Source: Fistularia commersonii (taxonomy: Eukaryota; Chordata; Actinopteri; Syngnathiformes; Fistulariidae). Taken from it: a DNA stretch of 64,000 bases. The translations under genes were made by a program, and so were the position numbers. The stretch covers positions 9,513,501 to 9,577,500 of the forward strand of contig JBBMNZ010000015.1 in NCBI GenBank assembly GCA_037954325.1. Reading direction: 5' to 3'. Below the pieces are notes generated by a model that did not search any database, was not told where the DNA came from, and saw only the letters and a program-made list of their open reading frames with translations. Position 1 is the stretch's first letter. Every line of letters starts with the position of its first letter. This document shows, piece after piece, positions 11,001 through 22,600 of this stretch.

Positions 11001-14000
11001 GCGCGATGGCTGACACCCAAAAACATAAACACTAATTTCTAGCTGATCCATCAGTGCCACGTTTCATCTCTGATAGCTACCCAGGTCCACCGCCCCCGTT
11101 CCCACTGCTGCTGGCATTTACACCAAAAGTGCTGCTGGGCATTTCGGTATCACCTTAAAATTATTTTTAAGTACCGTAATTTTCGGTCTATTGAGCGCAC
11201 CTCAACATAAGCCGCACCGGCTAGCCGATCGCTATCTCGGTCTTCCTCCTGCGCACTAAAACCGCCAATGTCGTCTTCTTCGGTGTCGGAGTTGAACGGA
11301 CTCGGAATTTCCCGGTCATGTCATCGGTCCGATGTGACGAGAATAAATGTTTTAGCGGCGTGAAGATCATTAGCCCCCCCCAAAATGTCCAAATATTAGC
11401 TGCATTGTTGTTTACGTGAAAAAAGTTGCGGCTTATCGTCCGGAAATAACGGTAATTAATTTGCATTTTTGCATGACACAAGTATTTGATACATCAGAAA
11501 AAGAGAACTTAATATTTGGATCACAAAACCTTTGTTGGCAATTTCAGGGATCAGACATTTCCTGTAGTTCTAGAGCAGGTTTGCACACACTGCAGCAGGG
11601 ATTTTGGCTCCTCCATACAGATCTTTTCCAGATCCTTCAGATTTCGGGGCAGTCGCTGGGAAATATGGACTTTCAGCTCCCTTCAAAGATTTCCTATTGG
11701 GTTCAGGTCTGGAGACTGGCTACGCCGCTCCGGCTCGGACTTTGCATGCACTGCAGGATTTTAATCCATGACGGCGTAGTGTGCTACCAATGGTTTTCTT
11801 TGAGACTGTGGTACCAGCTCTCTTCAGGTCATTGACCAGATCCAGTTAACACAGGTAATGAGTGGAAAACAGGACGGCTTCATAAAGAAAAACTAATAGG
11901 TCTGTGAGAGACCCAATTCTTACTAGTTAGTAGGTGATTAAATACTTATGTCATGCAATAATATGCAAATTAATTACTTAAAAATCATGCAATGTGTTTT
12001 TCTGGATTTTTGTTTTAGGTTCCGTCACTCACAGTTGAAGAGTACCTATGATAAAAATGACAGACCTCTACATGCTTTGCATATGGGAAAAGCTGAAAAA
12101 TCAGCAGTGTGTCAAATACTTCTTCTCCCCACTGTGTATATATTTATATATGTATACAAATCCAGTTAGAATAGCTGTTGTACAATTGGGACATGTTGAC
12201 CAGTCTCTTATTTGTAGTTAACAAGCTGGGGGTGGCAGGGTGGAGTTAGTGAACTAGTTAATAAAGGATTCATGACTCATGAGTCAGTAAAATTATTCTT
12301 GATTTTTCAAGAGTTCGTTCACAACTTTTCACAGCACTAGTGAGCAGCGTCTGCAGTGCAAAACTAAAAAAAAAGTAGAATGATATCCGCGAGTGGGTCG
12401 GGCTTCACTGGGCTAGTGAGGGATTTGTTCAGTGAGTTACAGAGTGAGTCGTTGGTTAACAAGTGGGTAGATTATTTGTTCACTTCTCATAGCAGTGAAG
12501 GAAAGAGGGACACATACGTATATAAATGTTGTATATATACAAATGCAGTTAGAATAGCAGTCGCAAAGTACCGACAGTTTGTCCAATCTCTTAACCGCAG
12601 TTAGCGATCTAGTGGTAGCAGGGTGAACGAATCAATCGAGCTGAGCTATCATAACTCATGAGTCAGTAAATGACTCGAGTTTTGAACGGTTCGTTCATGA
12701 CCTCCACATCACCAGTGAGCAGTGTCTGTTAATGCAGTGCAACAAAAACAAATACAAGAAGGACCTTCGCCGGTACCCGCAAGGTACCGTCAGAAATGAC
12801 CAATAAAATCAATTGTTGCGGTTTGTGTTGTTTTTCGTCCCCAGGTCTCTGTCGGGGCGAATCGTGGGAGGAGTCTGGTGGTTCTTCACCCTCATCATCA
12901 TCTCGTCCTATACGGCCAACCTGGCGGCGTTCCTCACCGTGGAGCGGATGGTGTCCCCGATAGAGAGCGCGGAGGACCTTGCCAAGCAGACAGAGATCGC
13001 CTACGGGACGCTGGACGGAGGCTCCACCAAAGATTTCTTCAGGGTCACTAGCATTACTATTATTATTATTGCTATGGGAGGGAAAATACATTGACCAAAA
13101 CACATTGGTCAGCAATTCCCTTACTCAGCCGCCTCCCGATTAATCAGCAATAAACAACCCAAAAAAAAAAGAGTGCAGACAACAAATTACCCTGTGTTAT
13201 TTTGGTCCTCAGCGGTCCAAGATCGCCGTTTTCGAGAAAATGTGGTCGTACATGCGGAGCGCCGACCCGTCGGTGTTTGTGAAGAACACCAACGAGGGCG
13301 TAGGGCGTGTCAGGAAGTCAAAGGGGAAGTATGCCTACCTGCTGGAGTCATCCATGAACGAGTACATCGAGCAGAGGAAGCCGTGCGACACCATGAAGGT
13401 GGGCGGAAACCTGGACTCCAAAGGTTACGGTGTGGCGACGCCCAAAGGCTCGCCGCTGAGGTAGGTCCACATGCCCTCGCGGGTCCTTTTTTTTTGTCTA
13501 TCTATTTGAAAAGAAACACCAGCTCACCTGCAGCCACCGACTCTGAACAGCAACACCATCCGGCTCCCCCATAATCCTGGTTATTGACTTCGAACCACCG
13601 ATTGATTCGATTATTGAATCATTTGTAAACATTTGAACGAATCTCCATCCCCCCTTGCTGATTGAGATGTAACTATTGCCCTGCAATAGTGGGATGCCCG
13701 AGTTAGAACACCTGCTTGTGCTGGGACCGGTATCTCGGTTGTCGTCGCAGAGTCGCTGGCTGATTGAGCGCCGCCACTCTTCTTACCTGTAGACGTGCGC
13801 CGTTCTGTTGACCGTCTGTCTGTTTGTCCGTCCATCCGTCAGCCTCTTAATCTGTCTTTCTGTCTGCCTTGTGTCTCTCGCTCTCTCTCTCCCTCCTCTG
13901 TTTGTCTTTGTCAACATGCGCCCGTCCGTCCCCGTGTCTTCCTGTTAGTCGTCGTTCCTCCGCTCTGCCTGTTTGACTGCCGAAACCTGCCCGTCTCTCT

Positions 14001-17000
14001 CTCACGTCCATCTGTCCTCGTGTCCGTCTTCCTGTCTGTGTGAATGAGCGTTGCTGCTGCTGCCAGGTAAACCTTTGCATCCCCACTCAGAGCGCTCAGT
14101 CACACAGCTAATTGAAAACAAGAGCTAATGACGATGTGAAAAAATTCACAAGCATACAGTAACAGTACGTCTAATCGCACCCAGAAATATCCTCGAAATA
14201 ATGCCATAGTGACCTATTTAAGCACGTAGCAACATCCTAGCAACCGCTTTTGGAACAGTGCGAGACGCTGTCTCGATATCATCGATCGATCACCCTGAGC
14301 TGTGACGACCCACCGCCAGGCAGCCAGCCGACATCCTTAGCATCTAACCTGCCGCTAACTAGTAAAAACCTGGGATCACACCCGGGAATAGCAGAAACCG
14401 CAGTTACACCCGATCAGGTCTCCACCTGTGCTAACCAAGTAACCACCCAACAACCTCCGTGAGGCCATCTCACCAAACCTCACATCATTCTCGAGGACTT
14501 AGAAAGCTGCACAGACAAGTTAGCCAAGTTCCCAGAAGTGGTTCACGGGGAGGAAGCAAGGACATATTGAAGCCCCGTTGGCACGACAACCTTTTGGAAA
14601 CCATCTCCATGCATGCAAGTCATGCTGTAGTACACATGCTAGGCCAGTCGGTGGCGGTGTGATGTTGTGATGGACTAAAACACACACGTGCGTAGAGACA
14701 CTTCCTGTCTCAACGCAATAAAAAACATGAGGACTTCATCGACCAATTAAGTATTTGAGAGGTGGAGTTACTGCTTGGATCGACCCTGAACTGCAAGGTT
14801 GTCTGGAGTACTCTGGAGTACTCAGGAGTAGTCTGAAGTACTCTGGAGTACTGCTGAGTACTGTTGAGTACTCTGGAGTTGGCCATTGTTGTTGTGGTCA
14901 ATCGACCCGTGCATGGCAACTGACTGCAACCCTCGCGCACTTGCCTCGTTTTCAAAGTGTCCGTGGGGGCTGTGGCTCAGTTGGTGAGTGGAGCGTCCCT
15001 CCGAGCGCAAGGTTGGCCGTTCGATCCCTGGCTCTTCCTGTCTGCAAGTCAAAGTGTCCATTTGCGAGACACTGAACACCAAGTTGCCCCCAAGGTCACG
15101 TTACCGCCTAGCCAGGCGTTTTCTAACCTTACCACTCCGCAGCACTGTTCCGTTCATCAAATGCCATCAGGCAAGACGCGGCTGAAAGTCTTGCGTCTTC
15201 ACCCAAAAACGTTGTCGCGTAGTTGGGGCCTCACTTGGATTATTCACGTCAACAAGGGAGCCCGCAGGAGCAAGGGACGTTTCCCGTCCAGGCCGGGTCC
15301 GAGGTTGCGACTGGATTCCATCAGAGAGCTCCGAATTTTACGTGTCGGCGTGATTGTTACCTGACAGCAGCAGCTGAGAGAGACAAGCCCCTCCCCCCAC
15401 CCTCCCTCACCTCGTCTCTGTTCCAGACCCAGTGAAGAGAACGCGGCATTCTCTTTTCGCTCGACCCTCGAATTGGCGCTTTGCTTGGCGACCTAAAGAC
15501 GGAGGAAGGACGTCCCCCCCGGAGATCAGATTAGAGATCGGCTTAGTTTATTTCTCTTTTGTTTTGCTTTGTCGTCCTGGTCCTCTCTGCACGGAGGATC
15601 TGCGGGGGGAAAAACACAAAGTCATTCTGCCTTTTTTTAAGAGACTAAGAGGGGTGACAATCTTTGTGTTCAGTTGCCTAGCAACCACTTCAGATCCAAC
15701 CGTGTCACATTATAAGCCTTCAAACGACCATAGCCCCGGTCGGAAGGAAACCTGGAGTCGATTCGCGGATATCGCTGATTCCCTCGCCAGGGGGCGAAAA
15801 AATGTCCTAAACCAAGTCCGTTTGATCAAAGCGGCGTCCGTATTTCCGTCTTTGGGTCGATTCATCGCGTTGCAAAATCGAAACTGCCCTACCGCCGCTG
15901 GCGCCGACTCCATCTGTCACTCAAACTCCAAAAATCTCCGATCAGTTCGGCTCTCGAATCTCTTGAATTGTAAGGCGAGATCGAGCGCTCAAATATTAAC
16001 GCCCCATCGCCAAGACGACCCTCTCCAACAAGCGCAAGCTTGCGAGAAGCGGCCTCACGTTTCAAATGGACTGATTCAAACGTGTTTGAGTCCGTCAATC
16101 ATCTTCCCTGCGAATCAACGTTCACCTTTCGAGATCGAAAAAAAACACAAAGAACCAATGAGCGCACTCCTCAAAGTCCTCCTCACCCCCCGATAGGAGA
16201 CTCGTCGCCAATCGAGTGAATAAAAAGTGGACGGAGGTGAACGTTTGATAGTCAGACGTCGGCCACGTGCTCCAGACGCTGCTTTCCTTTCGGAAGATTG
16301 TGTTCTCGGGCTGCTTCTCGGGCCGTTCTGCATCATCTCAAATGAGCGAGTGAGTGAACTAGAAAAGGTCAGAAAATGTATATTGGAACGGGTAAGAAAA
16401 CCGTAAAAGGTCAGCTGACTCAAAGGTGGTGGTCAGTTCAGACGTGCCGCCATAGCAACCAAGAGACCGGTACTTCAGGAAAAACAAGCAATTTTGTAAA
16501 CGCTCGTGATGAATCACCGCTTGAGTCTGATCAAAAGGCGCTTCTTGACTGGATGAACCATGTGATGGACCGAACGGTTGTCCAATCACAGAGACAGTTT
16601 TCTAGGCTAACCCAGCTGTCATTGGGCGGGAGGTGGGGTTCGACGTGGACCGGTTGCCTCTAAAGATACAAATAACCGTTCACTCTCCAATGAACCGGCT
16701 TAATTTTTGTGGCTGAATCAGGAGAACCCATGCAGACGTGGGAAGAATACGTGTGGAGACTCCACACAGAGAGGAACCCCGTTGGAATCCTACCGGCACC
16801 TTCTTGCTGTGAGGCATGAAGCACTGCACCACCGCTCCCCCCCAGTTTATCATTTGTAAAAAAAAAAATAATAATAATGAGCGTGTCTGTCCGATAGTTC
16901 GAAAAGTGAAATCTGGACCAGGTGGGGGTTTGGATCCCATGAGCCCCTGAACGTCGCCAGGATCCCCAGCCCGAAGGCACGTCTGACTGAAGGAAAGCAA

Positions 17001-19552
17001 TGCGGCTGGAAAAAAAACAAACGTGACACTGATAAAGCTGCCGATGATGTTTCCACCTGTAACTCCTGGTTCCCTTCATCCTCGTAGAAACCCTGTTAAC
17101 TTGGCAGTGTTAAAACTGAACGAGCAGGGCCTGTTGGACAAATTGAAAAACAGATGGTGGTATGACAAGGGAGAGTGCGGCATCGGGGGAGGGGACTCCA
17201 AGGTCAGATCGCCGTGACCCCCCGACGGGTAACGATAGGCAATGCAAGGGTAACCGGCAGCGTCTTCCCGCTGAAACACCGGGGGATGCTAGCAGACCGC
17301 CGCCGATCGATGGAAACACAATCGATCGAGAGCATCCAAAGCCGTAAGCCAGAAGGAAACATAGTCAATGAGAAGTTCGGGGCGCCCAACAGCCAGTAAA
17401 TCCGAAATAATCCTGAGCTGGAATAGGCGTGACAAGTGAAGGATCAATACCATCAACAAAGAATCGCCAATTGACCAATCCACATCCACCGTGCCCCCCA
17501 AAAGTAGTGTTTGCAGCTCTTGCCGGTTACCCGAAGTGATACAGTAATACACATCTCGCACACAGACAGCCAGGAAGACGCTAGATGGAGTATTAACACA
17601 TATCACTTTGTTGTTGTTGTTGTTTTTCCACTGTGTTACTGTGTTTTTATTTTGTCGGCTGTCTCTCTACCTCCTGTCGCTGTCAAGGCGAACTGGCAGC
17701 ATAATGTACAGAGTGACGGCGCAACTTCTTTTTTCTTATCTGACAACGGGAAATGATCAATAACATAAGATAACATGAAGGTGCATAATGTTATTTATGT
17801 TATTTCCACCCCCTTCCCTTCCCCCGCCACCCCCCCCCCCACCCCTACTCCCGAAGAATCCCGGTAAACCTAGCCGTTCTGAAGCTCAATGAACAAGCCG
17901 TCTTAGACAAGTTGAAAAACAAGTGGTGGTATGACAAGGGGGAGTGTGGACACAAGGACTCCGGCAGAAAGGTCAGTGTTGGAGGTCGTGGAGAAGTTGT
18001 GTGTTGGTTTACATCACCCCCACCCAACCCCTCACCCTCGCTCCTGGTTGCCAGACACCAGGAGGACGCTCTGAAAACCAAAGGTCTCTGTTTGGGCACT
18101 GCGGACATCCACCGCGCTAGCTAGCTTAGCCCAGTCAGCGCCTCGGCGTGGAGCATCCCCAACCCAACATGGCTGCCTCACTGTCCAGGGTCGTAGCTCG
18201 GTCTCAAGAACAATTTAACCTTCTCAGGCTAACTCCCGAGCTAACTACGAGCTAGCTGTAGCTTCCTGTAGCGTTTTTTATTTGGTTGATTACGTCATTG
18301 ACCCAATCATGACACGGACTTTTCCCGTTAACCACATGTAGACAAAGAACGCTTCGCATCTCGGAGCGTGATGTCATCATAGTGTACTGATGTAATCGCA
18401 AACAGTATGGTTATGAACAATCGCGGTCGTGGCTTCGGATCCGCTGAACAACAATCTAACGCCTTTGAAATTTGATGCCTTTTTTCAAACGGAGTTCTTT
18501 ATATTGGGCGCATTGTCGTCCTACCTGGATTGCAAAATTTGCAATCCAGGTAGGAATAAAGAGTGGAGACCTTTGTGTTTCAGAGTGCGTTCCCAGCCGG
18601 CCCTCCGAGGTGCTGAAAAACCTGAAGAAACAAGATTTCAAAACTTCTTCTCGGAGAAAAGAGTTTTTTTTTTTTTTTATTCTCCAGAACCTCCCGGGGG
18701 TCGGACGGACAGATGCGCAATCTGACATTTTACATCGGCTCACGCCAGCAACATTGCTCTGCACACCTCCGGTGTAAAAAGTCAGATTTCAAAACCTGCG
18801 GGTGTATTTTCGCCCCTCCCGCTGTCACACACAAACACACACACACATACACACACATGCACGCAGTGTTTTTTTTCTCCAATCTGTCATCCACAACTCA
18901 TGTCCCAGAAGATTCCTAGAGGACAGTCGTGTTCAGTCACTCTGACTTCCAAAAAAAACCAAATACAATCTTTCATGAGTAAATTAATTGATACATTTTT
19001 TTATGTTTATTAATGTTGAATGAGCTTAATTTGGGATTAGTTTTTAACTGTGTCCTTCAAACATTAATCGAAAAATTTGAAACGTTTTACATTAATAATG
19101 AGTGTTGACTTTATTCACTCAAAGCGCCACTTTTGACAGGAAAAAATATTTCAAATACATTTTTTACAGCATATATTAAGGGAGTCCCTCTTAGCTAAGC
19201 GCTACTTTACAAGGACCAAATAAGAGGAAGTAAAACAACCCTTTTATGACTTACACTGGCTTAATCGCCTGGTGAACACCAAGAAGATGGTAGTTTGGAG
19301 AGGAAGACTGTCCTGATCGCTCCCAACCCCCCACGCTGGCTTCACTGGTGCGGGGTATGGCGCTGCATGTGTCACATCTGATGCATGAGATGGAAGACCC
19401 CCCCCCAAACACACACACACTCGCACACAGCCCCCGCCCTTTTATGCCCTTGCAGAACGTAAGCAATTCCAATCAGCGGAGTCGGACTTCCGATAGTTGG
19501 GTGGGGTCTTTGCATGACCCTGCATGTACAGGGATAAATAATTTTAAACAGG

Positions 19553-19621
<69 letters not shown>

Positions 19622-22600
19622 CCAATACGGCAGGACATGCACCCGGGGGCCCATTTACATGACTGCTGTGAATGTGTTTTCTCTGAAGCTAATGCTAACA
19701 CGCGGCTAGTGTGATGTCGCGTACGTTCCCTTCCTTTTTATCACTGATGGCTGTGATCAAGGCAACAGATAGTAATAGTTTAAAAAATGGGTAACATTTT
19801 CAAAGTAGAATTAAAATTAAAAGAGCTTCCCTTTTTTGTGGATTTGTTAAGTCATCACAGGAAGTTGCCTCTGTATCACACCCTGTGAGCTCTTAGTCAG
19901 ATAGATAGGAGATTGTGGCGTTTGCGGTGCTTTGTTGGCGATGTCGGCAGAGGTCTGCGCTCTGATTGGTCGCCTGTGACCCCCCCTACCCCCGCTCTGA
20001 CAGGACAAGACGAGCGCGCTCAGTCTGAGCAACGTGGCCGGCGTCTTCTACATCCTGATCGGTGGGCTCGGACTCGCCATGCTGGTCGCGCTGGTTGAGT
20101 TCTGCTACAAGTCCCGCATCGAGTCCCGGAGGATGAAGGTCAGTCAGACTGCAAATGTTCATTTAGGGGCTTTTCATTAGGGAACAGAATAAACTATAAG
20201 GGTTTATGTGGGTTATTGGGTTATGCAGCACACGGTTTATACGAGATCGCACATGTGACTATATGCAGGGATAACCTAACATCCACATCATAAATAACAT
20301 GTACACACACATATAAAATAACTTAATATGCACACGTAGCATAACTTAAGATGCACGCGTAGCATACTGTGACTTATCATGCACATGTAACAGAACTTTA
20401 TATGTACATGTAATAGAAAACATGACTTAACATTCACTTGTAATTAAACTTAGCCCACACATACAGCTTAACATGCAGCTGTAACATAACATGCAGACAA
20501 TACATAACTCAAGGACATTTAAGACAATTTAGCATGCACATGTAATGTACCTTAACATGCACATAGTTAATACAAGCACAAGTTAATACACACGTAACAT
20601 AATATAACATTACTTCACATGCACATAAAATGGAACCGAACATGTAACATGAATAAAAGGCACATGTAACTTCACTTAACATGCACATATAACTTTGGAT
20701 GCAGATTAATGTAGCTTACCATGCACATAATACATAATGCGCAAATAAATTAAGACGAGCAACTAAAATATAGATGTAACATACCTCAGCATGTACAGAA
20801 CGACTTAACATGCACCTGTAACATAATTTAACATGTAACGTGTAACAGACCAAGAAAAAGCATACAACAGGGTGCCGAGAGAGGAACTCTGGTATTATAT
20901 GAGGAAGTCTGGAGTGGCAGAGAAGTATGTTAGACTGGTGCAGGACATGTATGCTTGCTGTGAGACTGTGGTACGGTGTACTGTAGGGGTAACAGAGAAG
21001 TTCAAGGTGGAGGTGGGACTCCATCAGGGATCAGCTCTGAGCCCCTTCTTGTTCGCAATGGTGATGGACAGGCTGACAGATGAGGTTAGACAGAAATCTC
21101 CATGGACCATGATCTTTGCAGATGACATTGTGATCTGTAGTGAGAGCAGAAAACACGTAGAGGAAAATCTAGAGAGGTGGAGGTATGCTCTAGAAAGGAG
21201 AGGAATGAAGGTTCATTGCAGCAAGACACAATATATGTGTGTGAATGACAGGAACTCAAGTAGAACGGTGAGGCTACAAGGAGTGGAGACCAAGAAGCTG
21301 GAGGATTTCAGGTACTTGGAGTCCACAGTCCAAAGCAACGGAGAGTGTGGAAAAGAGGTGAAAAGACAGGTCCAAGCAGGTTGGAATGGGTGGAGAAAAG
21401 TGTCAGAAGACTGTGATAGAAGACTATCAGCCAGAATGAAAGGAAAGGTGTACAAGACAGGGGTGAGACCAGCGATGATGTATGGACTAGAAACTGTTAC
21501 AATGATGAAAAGACAGGAGGCAGAGCTAGAGGTTGCAGAGATGAAGATGTTGAGGTTCTCTTTGGGAGTGACCAGGATGGAGAGGATCAGGAATGAGTCT
21601 ATCAGAGGAACAGCACATGTTAGATGTTTTGGAGAGAAGGTCAGGGAAGCTAGACTGAGATGGTTCGGTCATGTACAGAGGAGGGATGGTGAATATATTA
21701 GTAGACAGATGCTGGAATTGGAGGTCTCGAGGAAGACCAAGGAGAAAATTTATGGACGGAGTGAGAGAAGATATGAAGGTAGTTGGTGTGAGAGAGGAGG
21801 ATACAGAGAATAGGATTGGATGGAGACGGTTGATTCGCTGTGGCGACCCCTGAAGGGAAAAGCCCAAAGGACAAGAAGAAATGTAACATAGTTTAACATG
21901 CATGTGGAATATAAATTTCAGACATTTAAAGGGTAAATGTGGTTATTTTTGTGCTTTAAATGTAAAAAGGGACAAAAAAGAGGGATTAAAAGGCCACTTT
22001 AAAAACACCCACCGTCCTCATTGCTACAAATCTGTGCTCCCGTTGTGTCTGTTCCGTTGTGTCCGACAAATGTTATTGTTTTGTCAATGGACTTTTACTC
22101 AAATGGCCGTTTGAGCGGACTTGAGCGGCACTTAGAGTGCTTTCTGCTATTACACACACACACACACACACACACTCAAAACCAAGATCGGCTGACCGGG
22201 AGCAATTAGAGAGTCAATACAGGGACATTTTGACGTTCCCCGGGCAGTGCAGCAATCAAACCAGCAACCTCCCATCCAAACCACACACAGAGCCTGGATG
22301 ACATGCATCCAAACAGCAGTGCATCTATATTTATCCATTTTTATTTTAATCTGTGAATTCAACGCCTTCTGATCATCAAAGGATTTAAAAGATAAATAAA
22401 TAACAGGATACGTTTCTTTGTGCGCGACTTTAAAGACTGATGTAAAAACTGATTAATTAACCAAGATGACAATCAGAAAGAACAAATAAGATGATTATGT
22501 TGTGTGATTTTTTTTTTTTTTTTGTCCAAATCAGCCCCAGAAACTGGAAATAAAAAATCTGGGGAAATGAATGTCCCGTCTATTTTTACAATCACGATGA

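Noticed and set aside
13440..13700. R/G-site RNA-editing hairpin
   Set aside because: No strong complement to the exon end was found in the intron start; only weak pairing with CTCACCTGCAGCC is possible.
20872..21813. Host gene encoding a 313-residue protein
   Set aside because: It is the reverse-transcriptase part of a 5'-truncated LINE with the FADD motif and sister copies at 4063, 24872 and 40303.
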